Shown here: piece by piece, positions 1 to 11,638 of the stretch | Position numbering within the stretch: position 1 is the first letter of the stretch | Layout: each line of letters begins with the position of its first letter | DNA from: Acidobacteria bacterium RIFCSPLOWO2_02_FULL_65_29 | Lineage (GTDB): Bacteria > Acidobacteriota > Vicinamibacteria > Vicinamibacterales > CAVVIG01 | Direction: 5' to 3' | Length of the DNA: 64,000 bases | Assembly: GCA_001767435.1 (NCBI GenBank) | Contig: MEKT01000153.1 | Location: 18,976-82,975, forward strand | Made by a program: the position numbers and the translations under genes | Notes under the pieces: model-generated | The model's database searches: none | Told to the model about the DNA's origin: nothing | Seen by the model: only the letters and a program-made list of their open reading frames with translations

Positions 1-888
1 GACTACGCGCGCATGGTGCGCGTTCACCAGGAGCGCGGCGCGACCGTCACGCTCGCGGCGATAGAAGTGCCTATCGCCGACGCCGGCCGCTTCGGCATCG
101 TGTCGATCGACGATCAGGAGCGCGTCATCGGCTTCGACGAGAAGCCGCAGCAGGCCACGGCCATTCCGGGAGCGCCCGACCTGGCGCTGGCCTCGATGGG
201 CGTCTACATCTTCGACACCGACGTGCTCGTGCAGGCCCTCGAAGCCGACGCCGCTCAGCAGACGAACCACGATTTCGGCAAGGACATCATCCCGGCGCTC
301 ATCGATCGGCAGCCGGTGTACGCGTACCGGTTCTACGACGAGAACAAGAAGTCGTCGAAGTACTGGCGCGACATTGGGACGCTCGACGCCTACTTCGAAG
401 CGAACATGGATCTCTGCCAGGTGAACCCGGAGTTCAACCTCTACGATCCGGAGTGGCCGCTGCGGACGCATCAGCCGCAGTCGCCGCCGGCGAAGTTCGT
501 GTTCGCTGAAACCGGCGCGCGGTGCGGGCAGGCGCTCGACTCGGTCATCTCACCGGGGTGCATCGTCTCGGGGAGCACGATTCACGGCAGCGTGCTCTGC
601 CCCAACGTGCGCGTGCACAGCTTCTGCCGGATCGAGCAGTCCATTCTCATGCCGGGCGTGCGCGTCGGCCGACACGCCCGCATCCGGCGGGCCATCATCG
701 ACCGCGACGTGCTCATCCCGCGCGGAGCGCTCATCGGCTACGACGTGGACGAAGACCGCCGGCGCCATACCGTGAGCGAATCCGGCGTCGTCGTCGTGAC
801 CACCGACGACGAGCCGCTGGTGACGCCGCCGAGCGAAGAAGCCCTGCGACTCGAGGCCGAGGCGGACCGCCGCGGGGGCGGAGGGTAG
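1..888 (+). CDS. glgC: Glucose-1-phosphate adenylyltransferase, 5'-truncated by window edge
   Basis: Frame open from base 1 (DYARMVRVHQERGATVTLA...GFDEKPQQ...), C-terminal left-handed beta-helix-like region; typical GlgC sequence. Confidence 0.88.
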   Translation, partial: DYARMVRVHQERGATVTLAAIEVPIADAGRFGIVSIDDQERVIGFDEKPQQATAIPGAPDLALASMGVYIFDTDVLVQALEADAAQQTNHDFGKDIIPALIDRQPVYAYRFYDENKKSSKYWRDIGTLDAYFEANMDLCQVNPEFNLYDPEWPLRTHQPQSPPAKFVFAETGARCGQALDSVISPGCIVSGSTIHGSVLCPNVRVHSFCRIEQSILMPGVRVGRHARIRRAIIDRDVLIPRGALIGYDVDEDRRRHTVSESGVVVVTTDDEPLVTPPSEEALRLEAEADRRGGGG

Positions 889-898
889 CCAGGACAAG

Positions 899-922
899 CC
901 ACGAAGACACGAAAACACGAAG
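899..922. repeat. Short tandem array, unit approx CACGAAGA/CACGAAAA (8-mer)
   Basis: ccacgaagacacgaaaacacgaag between glgC and eno. Confidence 0.7.
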
Positions 923-956
923 AGGAAAGTCTTGGATTCGTTCCTGGGAGGGTTGA

Positions 957-2349
<1,393 letters not shown>

Positions 2350-2363
2350 AGAGCTTTCCTCAT

Positions 2364-3113
2364 ATGCACAAAGTCGTCCTGCTCCGCCACGGCGAAAGCA
2401 GCTGGAACAAGGAAAACCGCTTTACCGGCTGGACCGACGTCGATCTGTCGGAGCAAGGAAGCGCCGAGGCGCGGGAGGCGGGCCGTTTGCTGCGCGACGG
2501 CGGCTACGAGTTCGACATCGCTTACACTTCGGTCCTCAAGCGCGCGATTCGCACGCTGAACCTGGCGCTCGACGAGCTGGACCAGACTTGGATTCCGGTG
2601 GAGAAAAGCTGGCGGCTGAACGAGCGGCACTACGGCGCGCTCCAGGGGTTGAACAAGGCCGAAACCGCCGCGCAGCACGGCGAGGCGCAGGTCAAGATCT
2701 GGCGCAGAAGCTACGACATCCCGCCGCCGCCCCTCTTGCCCGACGATGAGCGCCATCCGGGGCGGGACCGGCGATACGCGTCGCTCGCACCGACCGAGCT
2801 GCCGCTGACCGAGTCGTTGAAAGACACCGTCGCGCGGTTTCTGCCGTATTGGCATGGCACGCTGGCGCCAGCCGTTCGATCGGGCACGCGGGTGCTCATC
2901 GCCGCTCACGGCAACAGCCTGCGCGCGCTCGTGAAATACCTCGATGAGATCTCGGAAGCGGATATCGTCGAGCTGAATATCCCAACGGGCATACCGCTCG
3001 TGTACGAGCTCGGCGAGGACCTCGCGCCGATTCGCCATCATTACCTCGGCGATCCGGCCGCGGCCGCCACCGCCGCGGCTCGCGTGGCGGCGCAGGCCAG
3101 GGCGAAAAGTTAG
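2364..3113 (+). CDS. gpmA: 2,3-bisphosphoglycerate-dependent phosphoglycerate mutase
   Basis: [32 protein letters not shown]; the upstream part of the supplied ORF is translated repeat. Confidence 0.96.
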   Translation: MHKVVLLRHGESSWNKENRFTGWTDVDLSEQGSAEAREAGRLLRDGGYEFDIAYTSVLKRAIRTLNLALDELDQTWIPVEKSWRLNERHYGALQGLNKAETAAQHGEAQVKIWRRSYDIPPPPLLPDDERHPGRDRRYASLAPTELPLTESLKDTVARFLPYWHGTLAPAVRSGTRVLIAAHGNSLRALVKYLDEISEADIVELNIPTGIPLVYELGEDLAPIRHHYLGDPAAAATAAARVAAQARAKS

Positions 3114-3141
3114 AAGTGAGATGTCAGAAGTTTGAAGGACT
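3108..3141. repeat. Heptamer-like array (AGAAGTN), left arm of inverted pair around TA module
   Basis: agttagaagtgagatgtcagaagtttgaaggact; last 19 nt match 18/19 the reverse complement of 3961-3979. Confidence 0.85.
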
Positions 3142-3599
3142 CAGGTATCGTCGCCGGCGGGCGCGATGATCGCGAGCGTCGCGTGCGTGGCGCCTACCAC
3201 CGCGCCGAGCGGGATACTCTGATCGAAGGTCGCGAGCTTCCCGCCCATCTTCTTCGCAAGACCCAGTAGATAGATGTCCGTGAGCTGCCGGGGGCCGCTC
3301 ACGAATAACGGGTTGAAGAGCTTCGGATCGCGGAGCGAGACCGAATCGGGCCAGAAAATATGATGGCCACTCGCACAGAACCTGCGCAGATGCTCAATCG
3401 TGTCCGCCGCGCGTAAGTTGAAGACGCCAGAGCCGGAATGGTTCACGAGACGAACAAAGCCGTTTTCCGTCAGCGGACACGTGGCCCAGCCGTCCGCGTG
3501 GTGGTCGGCGAACCAGTCATGGGCAATTTCGTGATGAACGTGCTCCGGGTCGAAAAGCGCCAGCAGGATGTTTACATCGAGCAGCGCCGGACGGCTCAA
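3141..3599 (-). CDS. PIN-domain toxin, VapC-like
   Basis: MSRPALLDVNILLALFDPEHVHHEIAHDWF..., N-terminal DVN acidic motif; paired with upstream RHH-like antitoxin. Confidence 0.85.
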   Translation of the reverse strand: MSRPALLDVNILLALFDPEHVHHEIAHDWFADHHADGWATCPLTENGFVRLVNHSGSGVFNLRAADTIEHLRRFCASGHHIFWPDSVSLRDPKLFNPLFVSGPRQLTDIYLLGLAKKMGGKLATFDQSIPLGAVVGATHATLAIIAPAGDDT

Positions 3600-3826
3600 G
3601 ACTCGTCGTCCCTGAGCTCGTTCACCCGTTTCATCGTCATGATCGGACCGCCGGGTCGACGGGGCAGCAGCGGGACGCCGTTGCGGATTTTCTGGTGGGG
3701 CCCCTTCGGCGCGAGACCCTTGCGGACCAGCTCGGACACCATCTGCCCGGCGGTCTTGCCGTAGTACTCACCGAGTTCCTTGGCGGCCTGAAGGACGTCT
3801 TCGTCGAGGTCCAATGTGGTGCGCAT
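3596..3826 (-). CDS. Ribbon-helix-helix-like antitoxin (VapB/CopG type)
   Basis: MRTTLDLDEDVLQAAKELGEYYGKTAGQMVSELVRKGL; 4-nt overlap with the PIN gene. Confidence 0.82.
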   Translation of the reverse strand: MRTTLDLDEDVLQAAKELGEYYGKTAGQMVSELVRKGLAPKGPHQKIRNGVPLLPRRPGGPIMTMKRVNELRDDES

Positions 3827-3853
3827 GCATCAATCATCACGCATCACGCATCA
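3825..3853. repeat. Heptamer array CATCACG/CATCAAT
   Basis: catgcatcaatcatcacgcatcacgcatca immediately upstream of the antitoxin start. Confidence 0.7.
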
Positions 3854-3960
3854 GAGGTCAATGGCTCCAGACTTCAGGCTCCAGGCTGTGCCACGCCCGT
3901 CAAATTCAGGCCCTCTGACGACGAGAGGGCCGGCCCGCGCGAAGCGAACCGGCCCCTTAC

Positions 3961-3990
3961 AGTCCTTCTAACTTCTGACTTCTAACTTCT
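3961..3990. repeat. Heptamer array AACTTCT/GACTTCT, right arm of inverted pair
   Basis: agtccttctaacttctgacttctaacttct. Confidence 0.85.
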
Positions 3991-3994
3991 TGGT

Positions 3995-4309
3995 TTACTC
4001 CACCGGCTCAGCGGTTTCATCCGCCGCGATTCGGAGCGACCGAAGGAACCGTCGATCGTTGGCGGTGACCTCGAATGTCCGCCGCGGCGGCTGACGCTCG
4101 CGCTGCGGCCGGGACGGTGTGGTGACTTTCGCGAGCGCCGAGGTCTGCGACCGATTGACGAATCCCACGACGGCTTCGAGCGTGACTTTCATCTCGAATC
4201 CCGCGGCCCTCGCCTTCTCGCGGCAGGCTTCGACTTGGGGGTTCTCCGCGACCGCTGCAGCAATCGCGTCGGCCAGCTCCCGTGCGAACCGGTTGACGAC
4301 GTCGTCCAT
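3995..4309 (-). CDS. Hypothetical protein
   Basis: 104 aa ORF; no family recognised. Confidence 0.55.
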   Translation of the reverse strand: MDDVVNRFARELADAIAAAVAENPQVEACREKARAAGFEMKVTLEAVVGFVNRSQTSALAKVTTPSRPQRERQPPRRTFEVTANDRRFLRSLRIAADETAEPVE

Positions 4310-4564
4310 CCTCGTGTCCCTCCCCTACGCCGCCGGGCCGGGTTCCGGGGCGCCTCCCGGTCCGAACCTGCCTGCACCAGGGCGATGCACAGGGACCGGG
4401 CGCCTTTAAATCATGTGTGCGGGGTTTGCCTAATGATGACTGGAGTCTACGGCCAAATCAGTGCTCTGTCAAGCACTTACAGCCACGTTCGCGCTACAAT
4501 GCCGCGACGGTCGCACCCTGTTGACCAGCCGCCCAGCAGTCGGCGGGTCGGATGAACGACAGAG

Positions 4565-4632
4565 CGACTATCGATCAGCACTCGCGACTATCGACCAGGG
4601 ACTCACGACTATCGACGAACGACTATCGACCA
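4565..4632. repeat. Degenerate heptamer array (GACTATC)
   Basis: gactatcgatcagcactcgcgactatcgaccagggactcacgactatcgacgaacgactatcgac. Confidence 0.85.
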
Positions 4633-4641
4633 ATCGCCCTC

Positions 4642-6141
4642 ATGCCCGATCTCGGCTTCCCCGGCGAATTTCCCTTCACCCGCGGCATCCAGCCGACGAT
4701 GTATCGCGGCCGGCTGTGGACGATGCGGCAGTACGCCGGTTTCGGCACGGCGGCCGAATCCAACGCGCGATATCGGTACCTGCTGGCGCAGGGCGTCAAC
4801 GGGCTCAGCGTCGCCTTCGACCTGCCCACGCAAATGGGCTACGACTCCGACCACACGCTCGCCCGGGGCGAGGTCGGCAGAGTCGGCGTGGCGGTCGATT
4901 CGATCGACGACATGGCCGTGCTCTTCGATGGCATTCCGCTCGATCGGGTGTCCACGTCGATGACGATCAACGCGACGGCGGTCATCCTGCTGGCGCTCTA
5001 CATCGCGGTCGCGCGGCGCCAGGGTGTGCCGGCGTCGAAGCTCGAAGGCACGATCCAGAACGACATCCTGAAGGAATACGTCGCGCGCGGCACCTACATC
5101 TATCCGCCCCGGGCGTCGCTCCGCATCGTCACCGACATCTTTGCGTATTGCTCGAAGGAGTTGCCCAACTGGAACACGATTTCGATCAGCGGATACCACA
5201 TCCGTGAAGCAGGCTCGACGGCGGTGCAGGAAGTGGCGTTCACGTTCGCGCACGCGATCGCGTACGTGCAGGCGGCGGTTGACGCGGGCCTGGACGTGAA
5301 CCAGTTCGGGCAGCGGCTGTCGTTCTTCTTCAACGCCCACAACAATTTTCTCGAGGAGATCGCGAAGTACCGCGCCGCGCGGCGGCTATGGGCACGCCTG
5401 ATGCGGGATCGCTTCGGCGCCACGAGTCCGCGGGCCCAGCAGCTTCGCTTCCACACGCAGACGGCCGGCAGCACGCTCACCGCGCAGCAGCCCGACAACA
5501 ACATCGTACGGGTGGCCATTCAAGCAATGGCCGCCGTTCTCGGCGGAACGCAGTCGCTCCACTGTAATAGCCGCGATGAAGCGCTGTCGCTGCCGAGCGA
5601 GGAGTCGGCGCGGATCGCGCTCCGGACGCAGCAGATCATCGCCAGCGAAACCGGCGTGGCCAACACGGTGGACCCGGTCGGCGGGTCGTTCGTGATCGAG
5701 CGATTGACGGACGACATCGAGCGCGCCGCCGAGGAACTGCTGACACGAATTGACCGGGCCGGCGGCACACTGGCTGCGATTGAAACGGGCTTCATCCAGC
5801 GCGAGATCCAGGAATCTGCGTACCGTGCCCAGGTGGCTGTCGATTCGCGTCAGGCCATCGTCGTCGGCGTCAACAAGTACGCAGAAACTGGGAAATCCAC
5901 CCGACCCCTCTTTCAGCTGGATCCGGAGGTGGAGCGGACGCAGGTCGAGCGGGTGCGGGCGCTTCGGGCCGGCCGCGACGCCGACCGAAGCCGGCGCGCG
6001 CTGGCCGCGGTCTCGGATGCCGCACGCGACGGCCACAACCTTGTGCCGCCAATCGTCGACGCAGTCGACGCCCGCGCCACGGTCGGCGAGATTGCCGATG
6101 CCATGCGCGCGGTGTTCGGGGAGCACGACAGTCGAATTTGA
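4642..6141 (+). CDS. Methylmalonyl-CoA mutase large-subunit-type protein (catalytic domain, no B12 domain in this ORF)
   Basis: [61 protein letters not shown]; start set at 4642 because upstream codons are translated repeat. Confidence 0.92.
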   Translation: MPDLGFPGEFPFTRGIQPTMYRGRLWTMRQYAGFGTAAESNARYRYLLAQGVNGLSVAFDLPTQMGYDSDHTLARGEVGRVGVAVDSIDDMAVLFDGIPLDRVSTSMTINATAVILLALYIAVARRQGVPASKLEGTIQNDILKEYVARGTYIYPPRASLRIVTDIFAYCSKELPNWNTISISGYHIREAGSTAVQEVAFTFAHAIAYVQAAVDAGLDVNQFGQRLSFFFNAHNNFLEEIAKYRAARRLWARLMRDRFGATSPRAQQLRFHTQTAGSTLTAQQPDNNIVRVAIQAMAAVLGGTQSLHCNSRDEALSLPSEESARIALRTQQIIASETGVANTVDPVGGSFVIERLTDDIERAAEELLTRIDRAGGTLAAIETGFIQREIQESAYRAQVAVDSRQAIVVGVNKYAETGKSTRPLFQLDPEVERTQVERVRALRAGRDADRSRRALAAVSDAARDGHNLVPPIVDAVDARATVGEIADAMRAVFGEHDSRI

Positions 6142-6240
6142 GGATTTGAGGACTTGAGGACTTGAGGATTTGGCGAGGATTTGAGGACTTGAGAATCTGA
6201 CGATTTGAGAGACTTGAGGATTTTGGGGATCTGGGATTTG
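6136..6240. repeat. 8-mer array (GATTTGAG / GACTTGAG)
   Basis: atttgaggatttgaggacttgaggacttgaggatttggcgaggatttgaggacttgag...; contains the stop of the preceding gene. Confidence 0.9.
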
Positions 6241-6246
6241 GAGCCT

Positions 6247-7284
6247 GTGCTGGAAGTTTCCGGCCTCACAACGGTTTTCGATCTCGCGTCCGGGCCGGCG
6301 GCGGCCGTGGACGACGTGAGCTTCGAGGTTCGCGCGGGCGAGACGCTCGGCCTGGTTGGCGAGTCGGGCAGCGGCAAGTCGGTCACGGCGCTGTCGATCA
6401 TGCGGCTCGTTCAGCCGCCTGGGCGGATCGCAGGCGGGCGTGTCCGTTTCAAAGGCCGCGAGCTGCTCACGCTCTCCGAACGCGACATCCGCGCGATTCG
6501 CGGCGCCGAGATTGCCCTCATCTTCCAGGAGCCGATGACGGCGCTCAACCCGGTCTTCACCATCGGCGATCAGATCGCGGAGGCGCTCCTCGTGCACGGG
6601 AAGGCCACCCGCCGCGAGGCCGCCAGCAAGGTCGTGGAGCTCCTCGAGGCGGTGCGGATTCCAGACGCGGCTGCGCGCGCGCGCGACTATCCACACCAGC
6701 TGTCGGGCGGGATGCGGCAGCGCGTCCTCATCGCGATGGCCATCGCCTGCAAACCGTCGCTCGTCATCGCCGACGAGCCGACGACGGCGCTCGACGTGAC
6801 GATCCAAGCCGAGATGCTCGACCTGCTCCGCGAGATGAAGGCGGCCTTCAACCTGTCGCTGCTCCTCATCACACACGATCTCGGCGTCATCGCCGAGACC
6901 GCCGACCGCGTCGCTGTCATGTACGCCGGCCGCATCGTCGAACACGGGCCGGTCCGCGCTATCTTCCGTGACCCGCAGCACCCGTACACCAGAGGCCTGC
7001 TGCGATCGATGCCCGGCGCGGCGGACCGGGGACGACTGCGGGCAATCGATGGCACGGTGCCGGTGCTTGGGGCGTTTCCACCGGGATGCGCCTTCCACCC
7101 GCGGTGCCCGGATCGCTTCGAACCCTGCAGCACGACGCCCCCGTCCGAGCTCAGGGTCGGGGACGCGCATGCGGCGCGGTGTTATCTAAACGACCCGTCG
7201 CAAGTCGCAAGTCGCGCGTCGCGAGGCTCGGACCACGCGTCGCCAACAACAGGTCGCCAGTCGAGGACTGATGGCGCTCGTTGA
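6247..7284 (+). CDS. Oligopeptide/dipeptide ABC transporter ATP-binding protein (OppD/DppD-type)
   Basis: GESGSGKS Walker A, LSGGMRQR signature, oligopeptide-family C-terminal Cys motif ([14 protein letters not shown]). Confidence 0.92.
   Translation: MLEVSGLTTVFDLASGPAAAVDDVSFEVRAGETLGLVGESGSGKSVTALSIMRLVQPPGRIAGGRVRFKGRELLTLSERDIRAIRGAEIALIFQEPMTALNPVFTIGDQIAEALLVHGKATRREAASKVVELLEAVRIPDAAARARDYPHQLSGGMRQRVLIAMAIACKPSLVIADEPTTALDVTIQAEMLDLLREMKAAFNLSLLLITHDLGVIAETADRVAVMYAGRIVEHGPVRAIFRDPQHPYTRGLLRSMPGAADRGRLRAIDGTVPVLGAFPPGCAFHPRCPDRFEPCSTTPPSELRVGDAHAARCYLNDPSQVASRASRGSDHASPTTGRQSRTDGAR
7197..7266. repeat. Degenerate heptamer array (GTCGCAA/GTCGCCA) overlapping the 3' end of the OppD-type gene
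   Basis: gtcgcaagtcgcaagtcgcgcgtcgcg...; encodes C-terminal [22 protein letters not shown]. Confidence 0.75.
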
Positions 7285-8149
7285 TGTCTCACACCTCGTG
7301 AAGCGTTTCGTCCGCGGCGGAGGACTCCTCCGGCGTGGCACGACCGTCAACGCGGTGGACGATGTCAGCTTCGCAATCGACGAGGGCGAAACGTTCGGCC
7401 TCGTCGGTGAATCGGGCAGCGGCAAGACCACGACCGGGCGCTGCCTCCTGCGTCTCATCGAGCCGACGGCGGGGTCGGTGACGTTTCGCGGCGAGGACGT
7501 GCTGGCGCTTTCGCGCGCGCGGATGCGCCTGGCCCGCCGCGACATGCAGATCGTGTTTCAGGATCCGTACTCGTCGCTCAATCCCAGAATGCGGGCGCGA
7601 CAGATCGTCGAGGAGCCGCTCGTCATCCACGGCCTCGGCGCGAAAGAGGCGCGGCTCGAACGAGTGGCCGAGCTGTTCAGGCTCGTCGGCCTCGACACCG
7701 CTCACCTCGAACGCTATCCGCACGAGTTCAGCGGGGGACAGCGCCAGCGGATAGGCCTCGCCAGAGCGCTTGCGCTCAACCCGTCGTTCCTCGTGCTCGA
7801 CGAGCCTGTTTCGGCGCTCGACGTCTCCGTGCAGGCCCAGGTCGTCAACCTGCTGCTGGACCTGCAGCAGCAGTTGAAGCTCACCTATCTGTTCATCGCG
7901 CACGATTTGCGGCTGGTCGAACACATTTCCAACCGGGTCGCGGTGATGTACTTGGGCAAGATTGTCGAGACGGGACCGACCGCGGCGCTCTTCGCGTCGC
8001 CGCAGCATCCCTACACGCGCGCGCTGCTGTCCGCGATTCCCGTCGCGGATCCCGACGCGCACAAACGCCGGATCGTGCTCGATCCGGCCAGTGTCAACCG
8101 CGCGGCGCCGTTGCGGGAGATCGCCGCTGGACACTGGGCGGCGATCTAG
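7271..8149 (+). CDS. Oligopeptide/dipeptide ABC transporter ATP-binding protein (OppF/DppF-type)
   Basis: [33 protein letters not shown]; overlaps the preceding ATPase gene by 14 nt. Confidence 0.92.
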   Translation: MALVDVSHLVKRFVRGGGLLRRGTTVNAVDDVSFAIDEGETFGLVGESGSGKTTTGRCLLRLIEPTAGSVTFRGEDVLALSRARMRLARRDMQIVFQDPYSSLNPRMRARQIVEEPLVIHGLGAKEARLERVAELFRLVGLDTAHLERYPHEFSGGQRQRIGLARALALNPSFLVLDEPVSALDVSVQAQVVNLLLDLQQQLKLTYLFIAHDLRLVEHISNRVAVMYLGKIVETGPTAALFASPQHPYTRALLSAIPVADPDAHKRRIVLDPASVNRAAPLREIAAGHWAAI

Positions 8150-8203
8150 TCGTTAGTCGTTAGTCGTTAGTCGTTAGTCGTTGGTCGTGGTCGATAGTCG
8201 TTG
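8147..8203. repeat. Phased heptamer array TAGTCGT
   Basis: TAGTCGT x5, TGGTCGT, then TAGTCGT; the first TAG is the OppF-type stop codon. Confidence 0.95.
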
Positions 8204-8356
8204 GGCCCGAATCCGCACGTCCGCTCGCCTGATCGCTGGGCGAGCCACGACGGGCAAGCCCCGAACCCCTCGTCCCGCAGGCTTGGGTGTTTCCCCAAGA
8301 ACAAGAAGGTCGCAAGCCACCGGCGAGTTGACCGATGCTTGCGACTCTTCAGATAC

Positions 8357-8390
8357 GACTATCGACTAACGACTATCGACTAACGACTAT
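8357..8390. repeat. Inverted heptamer array (ACGACTA/TCGACTA)
   Basis: cgactatcgactaacgactatcgactaacgactat; reverse complement of the 8147-8203 family. Confidence 0.95.
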
Positions 8391-9493
8391 GAGATTCCCT
8401 TCTTGAACGCGTCGACTTCCGCCGCCGACACGGTCACCTTCACCGGGTTGGGATTGCCGCCGCCCTTCGCGAACCGATCTTGGCCGACTCCTCGAGCACC
8501 GCCCGAAGCCGACACCTGGGCCGACTGTTTCTCGGGCGCCACGGTCGTCTTCAGGCCGGCGAGCGGCACCCCTCTTTTGGGTTCTTCCTTCTTCTCGGGT
8601 TCCTTGGCCGCGCCCGACGAGCCCGCCAGCCCGGCGGCCCCTTCCGTGACGACGGCGATCGATGCGATGTCGACGGGCTCGTACTTGATGTTGCTCTTGT
8701 AGCGCGGCTCGACCGTGGCGGTGGTCTTGAAGGCCCTGGCGAGTTCGCCGACTTTCTTGATGCGTTCCTGCGTCTCGGGGTGCGACGCGAAGAGGCCGTT
8801 GCGCTGCGGCTGGCTCTTGTTGCGGTCAGCGAGGCGCGTGAGGAAATCGCCGATCGACATCGGCGCGTACCCGAGCTTGGGCGTAATCTGGACCGAGAAC
8901 TTGTCGGCGTCGAGCTCGTCTCCGCGGTCGTACGCGTTCTCGAGAATGTTGTCGTACGCGACGTTCGCGACGGCGCCGATAAAGGCCGAGCGCTCCGACG
9001 CCGCCTGGGTGCCGAGCTTGACGGCGGAATTCTTCTTGATCGCATTGATGGTGTGCTTGCGCACGACGTGGCCGATCTCGTGGCCGAGCACGCCCGCCAG
9101 CTCCGACTCGTTCTTCATCAACCCGAGCGCGCCGCGCGTGATGTGCACGAAGCCGCCGGGCGACGCGAACGCGTTCACGCCGTCGGTGTCGAGCACGATG
9201 AACATCCAGTTCAGGTTCGCCCGCTCCGACTGCTGAGCGATGGCTGTTCCCACGAGCGTGACGTACTTGTGCACGGCCGGATCCTGCACGACGCCGAACC
9301 GCTGGCGGATCTTGACGCTGACGTCCTCGCCGAGCGTGCGCTCCTCCTCGTCGGAGAAGGTCAAATCGTCGATCTTCTTCTTGGCGTCCTGGGCCTGCTG
9401 GGCTTTGCGCATCGCGCCGCCGATTCCACCAAGCTGCGCCCAAGCCGGCGTGGCCACGGCAAGTAATGTCACGACGACGATTGCGTGCTTCAT
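8387..9493 (-). CDS. M48-family zinc metalloprotease with signal peptide
   Basis: HEIGHVVRKH zinc motif and N-terminal signal sequence MKHAIVVVTLLAVATPAWAQ. Confidence 0.9.
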   Translation of the reverse strand: MKHAIVVVTLLAVATPAWAQLGGIGGAMRKAQQAQDAKKKIDDLTFSDEEERTLGEDVSVKIRQRFGVVQDPAVHKYVTLVGTAIAQQSERANLNWMFIVLDTDGVNAFASPGGFVHITRGALGLMKNESELAGVLGHEIGHVVRKHTINAIKKNSAVKLGTQAASERSAFIGAVANVAYDNILENAYDRGDELDADKFSVQITPKLGYAPMSIGDFLTRLADRNKSQPQRNGLFASHPETQERIKKVGELARAFKTTATVEPRYKSNIKYEPVDIASIAVVTEGAAGLAGSSGAAKEPEKKEEPKRGVPLAGLKTTVAPEKQSAQVSASGGARGVGQDRFAKGGGNPNPVKVTVSAAEVDAFKKGIS

Positions 9494-11637
9494 GCGTGTG
9501 CCTCTTTCGTCACAGTTGTCACCGCAGTCACGGGGGAGTCCTTCTGCGCCACGGTCGTGAGCGGGATGCCCACCGGCTCTTCACCTTCACGCCCGAGCAG
9601 CTCGAAAATCGACACTGGCCTGGTCTTGCCCTTGACAATCACGTCGCCGAGGGGCTTGAAGACGTATTTCCTCTTCAGCTGACCTCGTGTGCTCTCACTA
9701 ATGATAATCCGAGTCCCGTACTGTTTGTTGAGCGACTCGAGCCGGGATCCCAGATTCACGGCGTCCCCGATCACCGTGTAGCTCATGATCAGGTCCGACC
9801 CGATATTGCCCGCGATCATCGGTCCCGTGTTGATGCCAATGCCGATATCGAGCTCCGGCCGGCCCTCGGATTTCCACCGTTCGTTCAGTGTTCTCAGCTC
9901 GACAATCATGTCGAGGGCCGCCTCAACGGCGTGGTCGGCGTGGTCGGGGTCGTCGAGCGGGGCGCCAAACAGCGCCATGACCATGTCGCCGACGAACTTG
10001 TCCAGCGTCCCCCCGTGCTTGAACACGAGCGCGACCATACGGGTGAAGTACTCGTTCAACGTATGGACGATTTCCTCGGGCTGGCCGCGTTCCGACACCG
10101 ACGTGAAGCCCCGGATGTCGGAGAAGAGCACCGTCATCTCGCGCCTGGCGCCGCCCAGCCGCGCGAGCTCGGGGTTCGACACCAGGTGGTCGTACACATC
10201 CTTCGAGACGTACTGGCCGAAAAGCTTCTTCATCTTCCGCTTCTCGCGGCCTTCGACGAAGTACTGATAGGCCACGCCGCCAAATAGCGCGAGCGTCGAG
10301 CTCAGCCCCGGCTGCGCCAGGTCCATCCAGTACCCGCCGGCAAACAGCCGCAGCGCCGCCCAGCTGACGAGGGCGAACAGTCCGAGCGCCGCGCCCGTGG
10401 CCCACCAGGCCGGCAGCAGCGTCGACAGCAGGCCAACCAGGATCGCCAAGGTCACGACGGTGGCGAGGCGAACACCCGTCGATGCCGGCGTGATGAAGCG
10501 GTTCGACAGGATGTCGTCGGCGACGGCAGCGTGGACCTGGATGCCCGGCATCTTGAAGCCGCTCTTGCCGCCGGAGAAGGGCGTCTCGAACACGTCGTAC
10601 AACCCGGCGGCGGTCACGCCCACAAACACGATCTTGTCCTTGAAGACCGATGGATCCACTTCGGGCTTCGCGCCACCGAGCAGCTGCTGCTCGGACATCC
10701 AGAGGTCCCAGAAGTGATAACTGGCGTACGGGCGCGTGACCAGATCCTCGAAGAGCGCCGGACCGCGGAAGTTCAGGGGCGCCCATTGATAGGTCGTCAC
10801 GCCCTGCTGCGATCGCACGCTGCGTTCGGCGAGGGGCATCGCAGCACGGTCACCGAACCGAAGCACGCGGCCTTCGAGGCGCACGTCGTGCGGCTGAATG
10901 CCGGCGGCCCGCAACGCCCCCGCGACGCCGAGCGAAGGCAGCACGCGATGGTTCGATCGGACGAAGGGCGTCATGTGACGGACAGGCCCGTCCGGATCGA
11001 GGATGAACAGGTTGTGCCCGAATCCAGACACGGCGTCGCGCAGCCCGGGGTACGGCGCAAACAGCACGTCGCGCTCGATGACGCCGGGCACGTCCAGCTG
11101 GTAACCGCTATCTGGGATGGACGCGATTTCCTTGTTCAGCGCGGCGTGCGCCGCGGCATCCACTTCGTATGTCGCGTCGGCGAGCATGATCACGTTGCCC
11201 GCGGTTCGCGCCGACTTCACGAGCTCTTCGTCCGATTGCGCGCCCGTCCACTTGGTGCCCGCCAGATCGAACAACAGCAGCGGATCGGGACCGGCAAAGT
11301 TCACGTCGTACACGATGACCGTCGGCCGGCCCCGAGTGAGGAAATCGAGCAGGGACGCATGGAACAGCCGGGGCCAGGGCCAGCGGCCCGCGTACGGCTC
11401 GATGTTCCTCATCGAGTACTCGTCGATCTCGATGAGCGCGATGTCCTTTCTCGCCGTCTCGGGTCGCGCCGTCGTCGAGAGCCGCCAGTCGTACGTCTGC
11501 ATCTCGAGCGTCTGGAGCGGATTGACGGCCGTGCCGCCGCTCGAGAGCGACAAGATCCAGTCGGCGCCTACGATGATCGCCGCGGCGACCAGGCCGACGA
11601 GCAGTCCGGCGACGATCTCGCTGACGACCTTCGGCAT
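9490..11637 (-). CDS. CHASE2-domain adenylate/guanylate cyclase
   Basis: CHASE2-like N-terminus (ALIEIDEYSMRNIEPYAGRWPWPRLFHASLLDFL), C-terminal class III cyclase domain (MTVLFSDIRGFTSVSE...GDMVMALFGAP); ATGA overlap with the M48 gene. Confidence 0.92.
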   Translation of the reverse strand: MPKVVSEIVAGLLVGLVAAAIIVGADWILSLSSGGTAVNPLQTLEMQTYDWRLSTTARPETARKDIALIEIDEYSMRNIEPYAGRWPWPRLFHASLLDFLTRGRPTVIVYDVNFAGPDPLLLFDLAGTKWTGAQSDEELVKSARTAGNVIMLADATYEVDAAAHAALNKEIASIPDSGYQLDVPGVIERDVLFAPYPGLRDAVSGFGHNLFILDPDGPVRHMTPFVRSNHRVLPSLGVAGALRAAGIQPHDVRLEGRVLRFGDRAAMPLAERSVRSQQGVTTYQWAPLNFRGPALFEDLVTRPYASYHFWDLWMSEQQLLGGAKPEVDPSVFKDKIVFVGVTAAGLYDVFETPFSGGKSGFKMPGIQVHAAVADDILSNRFITPASTGVRLATVVTLAILVGLLSTLLPAWWATGAALGLFALVSWAALRLFAGGYWMDLAQPGLSSTLALFGGVAYQYFVEGREKRKMKKLFGQYVSKDVYDHLVSNPELARLGGARREMTVLFSDIRGFTSVSERGQPEEIVHTLNEYFTRMVALVFKHGGTLDKFVGDMVMALFGAPLDDPDHADHAVEAALDMIVELRTLNERWKSEGRPELDIGIGINTGPMIAGNIGSDLIMSYTVIGDAVNLGSRLESLNKQYGTRIIISESTRGQLKRKYVFKPLGDVIVKGKTRPVSIFELLGREGEEPVGIPLTTVAQKDSPVTAVTTVTKEAHA

Positions 11638-11638
11638 G

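Noticed and set aside
3141-3826. TA pair as a defence island nucleus
   Set aside because: No other defence-type genes nearby; neighbours are gpmA, a small hypothetical and a mutase.
4642-6141. Mutase as a broken gene lacking its B12 domain
   Set aside because: Split catalytic and B12-binding subunits are a known arrangement; the small subunit can be elsewhere in the genome.
8147-8391. CRISPR-like array or riboswitch in the convergent region
   Set aside because: Units are 7 nt with no spacers. The ggtcgcaagccaccgg segment recalls c-di-GMP riboswitch text, but the location (between convergent 3' ends) and missing conserved parts do not support it.
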